28,102 nt of DNA from Candidatus Desantisiibacteriota bacterium (GTDB lineage: Bacteria > UBA9089 > CG2-30-40-21). Location: the NCBI GenBank assembly GCA_016208205.1, contig JACQYP010000025.1:1-28102 (forward strand), given 5' to 3'. Below the pieces are notes generated by a model that searched no databases, was not told where the DNA came from, and worked only from the letters and a program-made list of their open reading frames with translations. Position numbers and translations under genes: made by a program. Below are positions 1-8,112 of this stretch, piece by piece. Within the stretch, counting starts at the first letter, position 1. Each line of letters starts with the position of its first letter.

Positions 1-316
1 GCTGAGGAGCAACCTGCCGAGGGATAATCAGATAAGATGTCGACGGATTATCGTCATAAACGGTGGTGGATTAGTATATCCACCACCAGCTGAACAAGGG
101 TGCTTAATATGAGAATCTTGAGCTTTCTTTTATGCCTAAAAAACCTTCTGTATCTGGAGTCGGAAATACAGAAAAAGTAGCTTATTTTTTGAATGAAAAA
201 TTATGTTTCACGGTGAACCAGCACACTATGAGTAACTGTTCACAGTGGACAGTTATCGGTTCACGGTTAAAAAAACTGTAAACTAACAACTCTGAACGGG
301 TATGGAGACAAGAAAA
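1..316. other. Gene-free left edge with repeated element and hairpins
   Basis: No convincing gene is present. One frame reads a short acidic tail from base 1 to a TAA at 25-27; it could be the end of an upstream gene but is too short to judge. The stretch is mostly a ~180-bp element (41-226) that recurs at 24806-24979, followed by GTGAACC/GTTCACGG-type heptamer repeats at about 232-290. No sigma70-type promoter was seen for the gene at 317. Confidence 0.6.
41..226 (+). repeat. Dispersed ~180-bp element, copy 1
   Basis: This segment matches 24806-24979 over almost its whole length with small indels. It holds three hairpins: GACG/CGTC around loop GATTAT (42-55), a perfect 10-bp stem GGTGGTGGAT/ATCCACCACC (62-87), and TTCTGTAT/ATACAGAA (146-173). 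The second copy has AACG/CGTT at the first hairpin, a paired change that preserves the stem. From the ATG at 133 a short reading frame MPKKPSVS... is open here and broken in copy 2, so a decayed gene fragment is the main alternative to a structured RNA or small mobile element. Both copies lie shortly upstream of a plus-strand gene. Confidence 0.75.
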
Positions 317-550
317 ATGTTTGAATTGGATAAAACATGGCCTGATATTTTGGTAATTATTGGCATACTCCTTGCCATTAGAATTAGTATTATTTTCCGC
401 GATAAGCTGCAGCCATACAATAAAAAAACAAAGGAAATAGAGGAACAGCTTGAAAAGGCAAGGGAAACCCTGGATGAAATTTGGCCGGATAGACCCGGAA
501 TGCGAAGAAAAAAACTGAGTGAAAGAAAAGAGAGAATTCAGCAGACATAA
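317..550 (+). CDS. Small membrane-anchored coiled-coil protein, unknown function
   Basis: The predicted product is about 77 residues, MFELDKTWPD onwards. One hydrophobic segment (residues ~10-24, ILVIIGILLAIRISIIF) is followed by a highly charged, Lys/Glu-rich helix likely to form a coiled coil, ending in a basic RRKKLSERKERIQ tail. The ATG at 317 is preferred over the in-frame ATG at 302 because GGAG at 304-307 sits 9 bases before 317, while nothing suitable precedes 302. The shape suggests a single-pass membrane protein with a cytoplasmic helix. No family is recognised. The gene stands alone, between the repeat element and the promoter at 632-660. Confidence 0.6.
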   Translation: MFELDKTWPDILVIIGILLAIRISIIFRDKLQPYNKKTKEIEEQLEKARETLDEIWPDRPGMRRKKLSERKERIQQT

Positions 551-631
551 CTACAAAATCAAATGAAATGAAGCAGTAGTATGAATTTGACTTTTGCTTA
601 TATCGAACACTGAAATCCGCGAATCTTTCCC

Positions 632-660
632 TTGACAAATAAATTTTTATATGATATAGT
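632..660 (+). promoter_or_regulatory. Sigma70-type promoter for the envelope lipid operon
   Basis: TTGACA at 632-637 and TATAGT at 655-660 are separated by 17 bases, with TGA directly before the -10 (extended -10). The start codon of the dehydrogenase at 703 is 42 bases downstream. The -35 is consensus and the -10 has one mismatch. Confidence 0.8.
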
Positions 661-702
661 ATCTTTACACAAGTTAAGGATTATCAGAGGGAAGGAAGCG
701 AA

Positions 703-1662
703 ATGAAACCGATTAAGGTTGGGGTTGTTGGGATTGGGCATATGGGTAAATACCATGTAAAATGCTACCATAATATTCCTGAGGCAAGATTAACTGCAAT
801 TGCAGATGTTAACATAAACGCCCTTCCTGATGTGGCAAAAGAATATGGTGCTGCTTCATATTCTGATTACTGGCAACTTTATGATAAGGTTGAGGCTGTA
901 AGTATTGCTGTTCCTACCAGATTTCATTATTCAGTAGCCAGAGATTTTTTGAATGCAGGGATTCATGTTCTTCTTGAAAAGCCGATAACGCAGGATATAA
1001 AAGAGGCTGAGGAGTTGATGTCCATAGCCCAAAAAAATAACCTTGTCTTACAAGTAGGACATGTGGAACGCTTTAATGCGGCTATCTGGGAATTAAAAAA
1101 GGTGCTGAATAACCCTTTGTTTGTTGAATGCAGACGACTGGGACCGGTTAATTCCAGAATAGACGACGCTGGGGTTGTCCTTGACCTGCTTATTCATGAC
1201 ATTGATATTGTTCTTAATCTTATTGATTCTCCTGTTGTTGAGCTTCATGCTGTTGGAACACGGGTTTATTCATCGTATGAGGATATTGCCAATGTTCAGA
1301 TTATTTTTGCCAATGGATGCATAGCCAATCTCACAGCATCAAGGGCAACAGAAAATAAGATACGAACATTAGCCATTACCCAGCCAGATGCCTATATTTT
1401 TCTTGATTATGCGGAGCAGGATATTCATATTCACCGTCAAACAACCGGTAATTATATCCTGACCCATGATACTGCCCTGTATCAGCAAAGGTCAGTTATT
1501 GAAAGGGTATTTGTCCATAAAGACAACCCGTTAAAATTAGAGTTATTACATTTCTTAAGCTGTATTGCGGGTGGAACCAAACCCTTAACTACACCAGAGG
1601 ATGATTTGACTGCATTAAGGATAACCATGGATGTTTTAGGGCAGATAAAGGCAAGGATTTGA
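703..1662 (+). CDS. Gfo/Idh/MocA family NAD(P)-dependent sugar dehydrogenase (GnnA-like)
   Basis: The 319-residue product has an N-terminal Rossmann fold with GVVGIGHMGKYH at residues 8-19, followed by the family's EKPI motif (residues ~92-95) and a C-terminal alpha/beta substrate domain containing GVVLDLLIHDIDIVL, with the conserved HD pair. Family members oxidise or reduce sugars, often UDP-sugars. The GHVERFNAAI and EDIANVQIIFANGC stretches resemble UDP-GlcNAc 3-dehydrogenases (GnnA) that prepare amino-sugar lipid A. That assignment is an inference from resemblance plus the neighbouring MsbA-like flippase and DUF374 acyltransferase. The start is supported by a GGAAGGAAG ribosome site and the promoter at 632-660. 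Length is normal for the family. Confidence 0.85.
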   Translation: MKPIKVGVVGIGHMGKYHVKCYHNIPEARLTAIADVNINALPDVAKEYGAASYSDYWQLYDKVEAVSIAVPTRFHYSVARDFLNAGIHVLLEKPITQDIKEAEELMSIAQKNNLVLQVGHVERFNAAIWELKKVLNNPLFVECRRLGPVNSRIDDAGVVLDLLIHDIDIVLNLIDSPVVELHAVGTRVYSSYEDIANVQIIFANGCIANLTASRATENKIRTLAITQPDAYIFLDYAEQDIHIHRQTTGNYILTHDTALYQQRSVIERVFVHKDNPLKLELLHFLSCIAGGTKPLTTPEDDLTALRITMDVLGQIKARI

Positions 1663-1666
1663 GGAA

Positions 1667-1794
<128 letters not shown>

Positions 1795-1804
1795 TAGGTT
1801 CTTC

Positions 1805-3661
1805 ATGATTGCGATATCTCGATTACTAAAATATGTTTTTGGATATAAGCTGCGTTTATTTGCAGCCCTTTGCTGTATCTTGATTGTTTCCGGGTGTGCC
1901 CTGACATTTCCATGGCTGATCAAGGGATTAATAGAGGATGCCTTAAATAAAAAAGATCTTTTTCAATTAAATATTATCTTAGCAGTAGCCCTTGTAATCG
2001 CTGTTATTCAGGCTGTGTCTCAATATGTCCACAGCTTTATTATGAATTATATCGGACAACGAGTACTTTTTGTTATTCGAAATCAGATATTTGAACACCT
2101 TGTCCATCTTTCCATGAAATTTCACAAGGATAGCAGGTGTGGTGAACTGATCTCAAGAACAATAAATGATGTTAATATCTTGCAAAACCTTATTATCTCC
2201 GGGGCAGTGGTTTTGATTAAGTCCCCATTTATCTTGATAGGCGGGGTATGTATTATTTTTTATATCCACTGGAAGCTTGCCCTGTTAACCACGGTTGTTG
2301 CTCCGCTTATTGCTGTGGCTATTGTTCAAATAGGAAAAAAGATGCGGCAGATAACCCATCAGATTCAGGAAAAGATGGCAGATGTTACTAATATTTTGCA
2401 GGAAACCATCTCCGGCGTATCCATAGTTAAACTATTTTGTGCTGAAGAGATAGAGTCAAAACGGTTTTTCAGAGAAAATGAAAAATATTTTTATCTGTAT
2501 CTTAAGGGAATAAAATTGATGTCGCTGTCCGGACCACTTGTTTGGCTTATTGGGATAGCAGGCATGCTCTTGGTTGTCTGGTATGGTGGGTATGAGGTTG
2601 CTCATGAACGATTAACCCCCGGGGCATTGATGTCTTTTGTGGCGTATTTACTGACCATATCCAGACCAATCCAGGATTTTTCTCAGGCAAATATTCTTGT
2701 TCAGCAAGCAGCAGCAGCAAGCCAGCGAATATTTGAGCTTCTTGATACTAAGCTTACGGTGAAAGAGTCGCCTGGTGCCATTGAGATGCCGGATATTGCA
2801 GGAGGCACAGAGGCACAGTTGAACCCTCTCCCCATCCCTCTCCCATCAGGAGAGGGAGAGAGGCACAAAGGCACAAAGGGGGAAGAAGGCAGGAGGCAGG
2901 AGGCGGAAACTCAAGGCATTAGAGGGAAGATAGAGTTTGTGGATGTATCGTTTATATATGATGATAAGCCTGTGCTTTCCGGGATAAACCTGACGATTAC
3001 CCCGGGTGAGGTTTTGGCTCTTGTTGGTCCGTCTGGTGGTGGAAAAACCACCCTGGTTAATCTTATCCCACGGCTGTATGACCCTGCGTCAGGGATAATC
3101 AGGATAGATGGGATAGATATTCGGGATGTAACCTTAAAAAGTTTGCGAAGACAAATAGGCATAGTTCCTCAGCATACATTCCTCTTCTCCGGCAGTATTG
3201 TTTCCAATATTGCCTATGGCATGCCGGATGCAACAATGGAAGAGATAATTGAATCAGCTTCTGGTGCCAATGCCCATGATTTTATTACTCGTCTTTCCTT
3301 AAGCTATAACACCCATATCGGAGAGCATGGGGTCAGGCTTTCAGGTGGGGAGCGGCAAAGGATAGCCATTGCCAGGGCATTACTCAAAAAACCCGGGATA
3401 TTAATATTGGATGAGGCAACAGCATCCCTTGATACAGAGTCGGAAAACCTTATCCAGGCTGCTCTTCTCAGGATTATGCGTCAGCAAACAACTATTATTA
3501 TTGCTCACAGGCTTTCAACTATTATTCATGCAGACAGGATTATTACTATCAGTCAAGGTGGTATTGCAGAAATAGGGACACACGATGAGCTTCTGTCCTC
3601 TGGTGGATTGTATAAGAGGCTTTATGAGATACAGTTTGAGGCATGTTGCACACCGACATAA
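1805..3661 (+). CDS. msbA: MsbA-like ABC lipid flippase with repeat-derived linker
   Basis: This 618-residue half-transporter has an N-terminal six-helix exporter domain (residues ~1-320) and a C-terminal ATPase domain: Walker A GPSGGGKT at 408-415, signature LSGGERQ near 512, Walker B LILDEATA near 532-539, and an H-loop in IIAHRLST. Family members flip lipid A core or similar lipids across the inner membrane using ATP. The neighbouring dehydrogenase and DUF374 acyltransferase fit an envelope lipid role. The gene is odd in that residues ~332-372, between the two domains, are a low-complexity linker encoded by repeat DNA (CCCTCTCC/GGAGAGGG palindrome, GGCACAAA and GGCAGGA units), all kept in frame. 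The exact substrate cannot be read from sequence, so the symbol is tentative. Confidence 0.88.
   Translation: MIAISRLLKYVFGYKLRLFAALCCILIVSGCALTFPWLIKGLIEDALNKKDLFQLNIILAVALVIAVIQAVSQYVHSFIMNYIGQRVLFVIRNQIFEHLVHLSMKFHKDSRCGELISRTINDVNILQNLIISGAVVLIKSPFILIGGVCIIFYIHWKLALLTTVVAPLIAVAIVQIGKKMRQITHQIQEKMADVTNILQETISGVSIVKLFCAEEIESKRFFRENEKYFYLYLKGIKLMSLSGPLVWLIGIAGMLLVVWYGGYEVAHERLTPGALMSFVAYLLTISRPIQDFSQANILVQQAAAASQRIFELLDTKLTVKESPGAIEMPDIAGGTEAQLNPLPIPLPSGEGERHKGTKGEEGRRQEAETQGIRGKIEFVDVSFIYDDKPVLSGINLTITPGEVLALVGPSGGGKTTLVNLIPRLYDPASGIIRIDGIDIRDVTLKSLRRQIGIVPQHTFLFSGSIVSNIAYGMPDATMEEIIESASGANAHDFITRLSLSYNTHIGEHGVRLSGGERQRIAIARALLKKPGILILDEATASLDTESENLIQAALLRIMRQQTTIIIAHRLSTIIHADRIITISQGGIAEIGTHDELLSSGGLYKRLYEIQFEACCTPT
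2795..2925 (+). repeat. Repeat cluster inserted in frame in the ABC transporter gene
   Basis: The block contains GGCACAGA units, a CCCTCTCC...GGAGAGGG hairpin at about 2848-2870, GGCACAAA units at 2862-2878 and three heptamers of the GGCAGGA type at about 2888-2909. The same kinds of units occur between genes elsewhere in the window. It replaces the short linker normally found between transporter domains. Confidence 0.75.
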
Positions 3662-3720
3662 TTGATTGGTTTCACCCATCCTACGAATCGTGAACGGTTA
3701 TGATGCAATAGGTTGAGATA

Positions 3721-4422
3721 ATGCTTGAGCAGATTAAAGAAAAAATATTGTATATAATTTTGCCTCTGATAGCTAAAATCCTTATCCGTCTCTTATTTTG
3801 TACTATCAGGCTAAGGGTTGTTGGAGAGGAAAATGCGGAAGGTCAAACTCAGGACTCGAAGATTCAGGTTATTTACGCCTTCTGGCATGGACAGCAATTC
3901 CTGCTTGTACCATACATGAGTCATAGAGATATTATATTAATGAGCAGCCTGAGCAGGGATGGGGAGTATCAGGCAAGGATATTACAGAGGTTTGGATACA
4001 AGATTGTAAGAGGCTCTTCGGCTAAGGGCGGTATGCGTGGCTTGATAGGGCTGATCAAGGGGATGAGGGATGGACATGATTGCGGACTGGCTGTTGATGG
4101 TCCAACAGGTCCAATCTATGAACCAAAGGAAGGGATAATAGCCTTAGCAAGAAAAACAGGGGCATACATCGTTCCATTGGTTTCAGCAACCAGACATAAA
4201 TGGACATTTGAGGCAGCATGGGATAAATATGTATTACCAAAACCATTCAGCCATGGATTGATTGCTTTTGGTCAGCCATATAAAGTAGGGATTGATACAT
4301 CCATGCAGCAAGAGTGTGATATATTGAAACAGCGGCTGAATGCCTTGAGTGATAAGGCAGAGCACAGAATACAGGAGTTAGAAGTCAGGAGTCAGAATGA
4401 AAAACCCGCATCTATTTTGTAA
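3721..4422 (+). CDS. DUF374 family lysophospholipid acyltransferase-like protein
   Basis: The 233-residue product matches DUF374 of the lysophospholipid acyltransferase superfamily. It starts with a hydrophobic segment, then shows IYAFWHGQQFLL with the active-site His-containing block, SLSRDGEYQARIL, RGSSAKGGMRGL and DGPTGPIYEPKEGIIALA, the conserved order of this family. DUF374 genes often sit with lipid A genes and are thought to transfer a late acyl chain. Here the protein follows the MsbA-like flippase by 59 bases. The last ~20 residues (AEHRIQELEVRSQ...) are encoded by CAGAATACAGGAGT and AGTCAGG repeat units, so the tail is probably acquired. The residues AEGQTQDSK near position 40 may have a similar origin, with less certainty. 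Confidence 0.85.
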   Translation: MLEQIKEKILYIILPLIAKILIRLLFCTIRLRVVGEENAEGQTQDSKIQVIYAFWHGQQFLLVPYMSHRDIILMSSLSRDGEYQARILQRFGYKIVRGSSAKGGMRGLIGLIKGMRDGHDCGLAVDGPTGPIYEPKEGIIALARKTGAYIVPLVSATRHKWTFEAAWDKYVLPKPFSHGLIAFGQPYKVGIDTSMQQECDILKQRLNALSDKAEHRIQELEVRSQNEKPASIL

Positions 4423-4446
4423 TCTGTAATCTGTGCTCTGTATTAG
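4375..4446. repeat. Heptamer repeats across the acyltransferase stop codon
   Basis: Units of AGTCAGG type (4383-4396) lie inside the coding end. GTAATCT at 4419-4425 and 4426-4432, GTGCTCT at 4433-4439 and GTATTAG from 4440 continue in 7-base register past the stop. Confidence 0.75.
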
Positions 4447-4465
4447 AATGTAGGAGGTGGTATCT

Positions 4466-4745
4466 GTGGAAGCGATTCGAGTTCAACAGAATTATTGCAA
4501 AAGATGGTGAAGTATTAGTCAAGGGAATACCTTTCGAAAGGGGACAAGTCGTTGAAGTTATTGTGTTATCTCAATCTTTGAAAACCACATCACATCCGCA
4601 TTTAACTGTCCGTCAATTGCGACAATCAGGGCTAATTGGCTTATGGAAAGATCGTGACGACATTCGAGACAGTGCAACCTATGCTCGTTGCTTGAGAGAA
4701 CGAGCTCAAAAGCGAGGAGACATTGACTATGATTTTGTTAGATAG
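4466..4745 (+). pseudogene. Frameshifted VapB-type antitoxin gene
   Basis: An AGGAGG ribosome site at 4452-4457 points to a GTG start at 4466. That frame reads VEAIRVQQ and then stops at TGA within 15 codons. The coherent protein continues in another frame from about 4491: IIAKDGEVLVKGIPFERGQVVEVIVL, later HLTVRQLRQSGLIGLW and a charged C-terminus ending DIDYDFVR. The sequence therefore looks like one antitoxin gene with a single-base shift between 4482 and 4494. The 60-residue frame from the GTG at 4563 is only its C-terminal part. Antitoxins of this sort bind the toxin through the C-terminal tail and repress their own promoter. The stop overlaps the toxin start by 17 bases, a classic coupled arrangement. 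A sequencing error could also produce the shift. Confidence 0.65.
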
Positions 4746-5118
4746 TGATGTGATGATTGATCCACTGCGTCAATATCCACCAGCAGTGCAATGGCTTGAT
4801 GCTTTAGACGAAGAAGAGCTACTCTTGCCTGGATATGTCGTAATGGAACTGATTCAAGGTTGCAGGAACAAAGTGGAGCAAGAAAGACTGCAACGCGAGT
4901 TGGCGATTTATGGAGTAGCGTGGCTCGTGCCAACGGATTGAGATAAGGCACTCAATATTTTCACTGAATATCGTCTCAGTCACAACGCTGGACTACTCGA
5001 TGTGCTCATCGGTCAAACAGCAGTATCGGTAAGAACACCATTATACACATTCAACCAAAAACATTATTGCTTTATTCCATGATTACAGACTATTCAGCCT
5101 TACGAAAAGGCAACTTAG
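4729..5118 (+). pseudogene. VapC-type PIN-domain toxin gene with two in-frame stops
   Basis: The frame opens MILLDSDVMIDPLRQYPPAVQWL, the PIN-domain start with acidic metal-binding Asp residues, and includes ELIQGCRNK with the conserved Glu. It meets TGA at 4939-4941, resumes in the same frame as DKALNIFTEYRLSHNAGLLDVLIGQTA with another conserved Asp, meets TGA at 5080-5082 where relatives usually have Gly, and ends LQTIQPYEKAT at TAG 5116-5118. Intact VapC proteins are about 130 residues, matching the full span. They are Mg-dependent RNases that cut tRNA or rRNA. Two stops plus the damaged antitoxin upstream indicate a dead pair. GAGGAG before the ATG at 4729 supports the start; an in-frame TTG lies at 4723. 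Confidence 0.8.
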
Positions 5119-5187
5119 CGTGAGATGATGGCTCGTTGCACAGAGCACAGAATACAGATTCTGTATTCTGTATTAAAGGAGGATAAA

Positions 5188-7506
5188 TTGGATTTCAAGT
5201 CATATTTGAATAATCTATTATCTGATAGCGAAATAGGCAAATGGAGTGCCCTTTATGTGCCTCTTCATATTACAGAAAGTGCTGAGGATTTGCCTGTTAT
5301 CCCCTGTCTTCGTCATATAATCTTAGAAGAAACAGAGGGGATGATTAAAGAGGGTGTTTCTTTGCCGGAAGGGCTTGCCTGGACAAAGAAGAGGCAGACT
5401 ATACAGGAATTGATAGAAGGATTGCAAACAGAACAGGATCTATCCTCACCCTCGTCAGGGATGAAAAATGGGACAAGGCTTCCACTTATTTTAATAGGTG
5501 AATCCGGCTCAGGTAAAACCACATCCTTAAGATACTTAACAGGTTTGTATGCCACAAAATGTCTCAAGGAGATTGAAAAAAGCGGACAAGATAACTCCTC
5601 TACATCAGGGCAGGCACGGGGGCCTGCCCCTACGGCATTAATCCCTATTTTTTTGGATATGGGCGGCTTTCGTTCCGGAAATTTTACAGACTATCTCCTT
5701 GATGAATTAAATAATAGAAAACTTTCCCTGACCCCTGATCAATTAAGGGCATTATTTGAACAAAATTTGTTTTTAGTTCTCATTGATGGGCTTGATCTCC
5801 TTTGCCCTTATGAAGGGTTTAATCCTGTAGAATCTATTCAGAGATTTATCAGTCAATTCCCCAAAAATAATTACATCTTAAGCTGCCGTAAAGGGGTTTG
5901 CTATACCAGCTTTCCGGCAAATTACAAGGTTATAGAATTATTAGAATTAACAGAGGATGATGTAAGAGAATATCTTGGTCATTATATCAAGGATACAGAA
6001 AAAAGGGATGTAGTTTTCAACGCTATTATAGAAGATCCAAGCCTGAAAGATATTGCTGAAAGCCCACTCCTTCTCCTGCTGATGATGGCAACCTTTATCC
6101 GTTATAAAAAAATACCCAGAAACAAGACAGATGTTTATTCTGCATACATAAACTGCCTTTATGACCTTTTTGAAAAAATGGGAAAACTCGTTGAAACAGA
6201 TAAGAAGATAATTGCACAAGGTCTGGCTATGATGGGGTTTACACTTCAGATGCATAATGCTACTGTTTTAGATAAGCAAGAGGTTGTTACCCTATTTAAG
6301 AATATTGCTAATCAAAGTGGATATAACGACAATCCGCCGGAAAAGCTGCTTCATCTCTGTACCCAGCTTGGTATTGTCAGGATTCAAAAGAATGAGGTAA
6401 AATTTTTCTACCAGTCATTCAGGGAGTATTTTGCCGCAGAGCACTTAAAACGACTATTTTTGCAGAATATCGATTTGTCTACTATTTACAACCATCCCCG
6501 ATGGGAGGATGTGCTTGTTTATCTGTCAGGGTTAATGGATATTGCCAATACCTCGGGTTTAGTCAAGACAATACTGAATATGCCGTATAAGTATCGTAAT
6601 CCGCTATTCTTAGCCGCTGAATGCGTGGCAAGCGGTGATGTAGAGGAAGCAATTGAAAATAAGGTGGTAGGATTATTAAGGGAGAGATTAAACGATCGAT
6701 ATTGGTATAATCAAAGAGAGGCACTTTATGGGCTTGCCCGAATAGCCGGCCGTGCGGTTCGCAAACAGGCATCACTGTCAGATAAAATGGCAAAGGATTA
6801 TTTAGACGGAACAGGCAAGGATAAGGCAATTGATATCTTCATCCAGAGGATTAGTGACGAGGACTGGATACGGCAGGAAAAATCTGCCCGAGCATTGGGT
6901 AAGGTATGCGATAGAGAGGTTATTCCATATCTTGAGAGATTGCTTGCAGACGAGTCTCCATCTGTATACAATGCTGCCTTTGAAGCTATTATTGAAATAG
7001 AGAGAAGGGAAAGAGAAAATGTCAAGATTTCCTTTCCTCAAATGCAAGAAGATATTCTTCCAAAGGTTGTGCCGATAAAAGGGGAGAAAAAGAAAGAGAT
7101 TGAAATTATCCCTCCATCAGTCGCACCTCACCCTAAGATTATGCCTGAACCTTTGCCTGCAGGCAAGATAACAATAGCCTTTATGAGCATAAAAAGATCC
7201 CTGGAATTAATCAGACAGATTGGTGAAACAAGGGGATTAACCGGGTTACAGGTTTATAATAATATTATCAAGCACACGGTAACTGATTGTCAGGGAAAGA
7301 TACTTAAGTTTACCGGCGGAACATTCGTTGCCCTGTTTGAAGAGCCTGATCATGCGATTGATGCAGCAGTCAAGGTGCAGAAGGCAATAGATGAGTATAA
7401 TCTCAGACAGCCAAGTCGAAAGCTTTATATGCGGATTGGAATGGTTTCAGGTAATCCTCAACCTCAAACATCGCTTACAAGTATTGAGGTAAATCTGGCT
7501 GTCTAA
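5188..7506 (+). CDS. NACHT-type STAND ATPase with HEAT repeats and degenerate, truncated cyclase domain
   Basis: TTG at 5188 is chosen as start: AAAGGAGG at 5175-5182 lies 5 bases ahead, and the 21 residues readable upstream come from a CAGAATACAG/TATTCTG repeat. The 772-residue product has Walker A GESGSGKT (104-111), Walker B LVLIDGLD (near 195-202), a sensor-like NYILSCRKG (near 228-236), and the QSFREYFAAEHL motif that ends many NACHT modules. HEAT-like helices follow (~480-610), then a class III cyclase-like domain (~660-772). STAND ATPases act as oligomerising switches in signalling or defence. Both cyclase metal-binding Asp positions are changed (Ser667, Gly711), and the domain is cut by a frameshift near VNLA, so catalysis is unlikely. 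A GGGCAGGC palindrome is inserted in frame after Walker A. Confidence 0.75.
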   Translation: MDFKSYLNNLLSDSEIGKWSALYVPLHITESAEDLPVIPCLRHIILEETEGMIKEGVSLPEGLAWTKKRQTIQELIEGLQTEQDLSSPSSGMKNGTRLPLILIGESGSGKTTSLRYLTGLYATKCLKEIEKSGQDNSSTSGQARGPAPTALIPIFLDMGGFRSGNFTDYLLDELNNRKLSLTPDQLRALFEQNLFLVLIDGLDLLCPYEGFNPVESIQRFISQFPKNNYILSCRKGVCYTSFPANYKVIELLELTEDDVREYLGHYIKDTEKRDVVFNAIIEDPSLKDIAESPLLLLLMMATFIRYKKIPRNKTDVYSAYINCLYDLFEKMGKLVETDKKIIAQGLAMMGFTLQMHNATVLDKQEVVTLFKNIANQSGYNDNPPEKLLHLCTQLGIVRIQKNEVKFFYQSFREYFAAEHLKRLFLQNIDLSTIYNHPRWEDVLVYLSGLMDIANTSGLVKTILNMPYKYRNPLFLAAECVASGDVEEAIENKVVGLLRERLNDRYWYNQREALYGLARIAGRAVRKQASLSDKMAKDYLDGTGKDKAIDIFIQRISDEDWIRQEKSARALGKVCDREVIPYLERLLADESPSVYNAAFEAIIEIERRERENVKISFPQMQEDILPKVVPIKGEKKKEIEIIPPSVAPHPKIMPEPLPAGKITIAFMSIKRSLELIRQIGETRGLTGLQVYNNIIKHTVTDCQGKILKFTGGTFVALFEEPDHAIDAAVKVQKAIDEYNLRQPSRKLYMRIGMVSGNPQPQTSLTSIEVNLAV
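5608..5629. repeat. REP-like palindrome inside the NACHT gene
   Basis: GGGCAGGC (5608-5615) pairs with GCCTGCCC (5622-5629). A near-identical palindrome lies at 15390-15411 inside an unrelated gene in the opposite orientation. Here it encodes part of SGQARGPAPTAL within the ATPase domain. Confidence 0.85.
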
Positions 7507-7681
7507 TGCAGGACAAATCCTTGCCGGAGAAAATACCTATAAGATAATAAAAGGCAAGGAGACACCTTTTAAGTTTCGTTACTTTGGTTCAAAAAGATTG
7601 CTGACGGATGGAACAAAGGTTGGGATTTATGAGCTTTTGTGGCGTGGTGAGAGCTATGCCTCAATGATCAAGGACTCGGTA
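7505..7681 (+). pseudogene. Out-of-frame C-terminal end of the cyclase-like domain
   Basis: In the frame beginning AAT at 7505, the sequence reads NAGQILAGENTYKII...KFRYFGSKRLL...GIYELLWRGE, the expected end of a class III cyclase domain after VNLA. The upstream frame stops at TAA 7504-7506. Several residues normally between VNLA and the NAGQI block (including the conserved Arg) are missing, so a small deletion that also shifted the frame is the simplest explanation. The same frame continues without a stop into the DUF192 gene, so the ancestral protein may have been a fusion. Confidence 0.7.
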
Positions 7682-8095
7682 ATGGCTGTAGAATATCTGG
7701 ATATAGTTACAGGACATAATATGACTAAGAATGTCCAGATATCTGCCAGAATAGGGATTGCCCGCAGCTTCTTAAAGAGGGCAAAAGGACTGATGTTTAC
7801 AAAATCACCCGATCCTCTTCTGATGGAATATCCACATCCAACAGGGACAAGGGTGTCGGTTCACATGCTTTTTGTCCCAATATCACTTGATATAATCTGG
7901 CTTGATTCAAGCTTTAAGGTTGTAGATATTGCAGAGGATGTTGCCCCTTTCAGCCCTGTCAAACCAGGGACATGGAAGGCATACACCTCTCAACGATTAG
8001 CCAAATATGTGCTTGAACTACCTGCAGGCAGGGCACATACAGGCAAGGTAGAGGTAGGAGATTTGATATTGTTTAAGGAACAGAGGGGGATGTAA
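7682..8095 (+). CDS. DUF192 family protein
   Basis: About 137 residues from the ATG at 7682, preceded by AAGGA with 7-base spacing. The body shows the DUF192 pattern: ARSFLKRAKGLMF, then VSVHMLFVPISLDIIWLDSSFKVVDI, P..PGTWKAYTSQRLAKYVLELPAG and KVEVGDLILF. The family is widespread in bacteria and archaea, folds as a small beta protein, and has no settled function. Relatives often carry a signal peptide, which is absent here. The reading frame is open upstream to 7505 through the cyclase remnant, so an N-terminal fusion or a TTG start at 7598 remain possible. It lies 93 bases before the DedA gene, across a repeat spacer. Confidence 0.7.
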   Translation: MAVEYLDIVTGHNMTKNVQISARIGIARSFLKRAKGLMFTKSPDPLLMEYPHPTGTRVSVHMLFVPISLDIIWLDSSFKVVDIAEDVAPFSPVKPGTWKAYTSQRLAKYVLELPAGRAHTGKVEVGDLILFKEQRGM

Positions 8096-8112
8096 TGCTT
8101 GATGGGGAAAGG

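Noticed and set aside
4729..5118. UGA recoding (UGA read as Gly or Trp) to rescue the toxin gene
   Set aside because: Other genes here end in TGA at their expected lengths (for example the dehydrogenase and YfhO genes), and the antitoxin has an independent frameshift.
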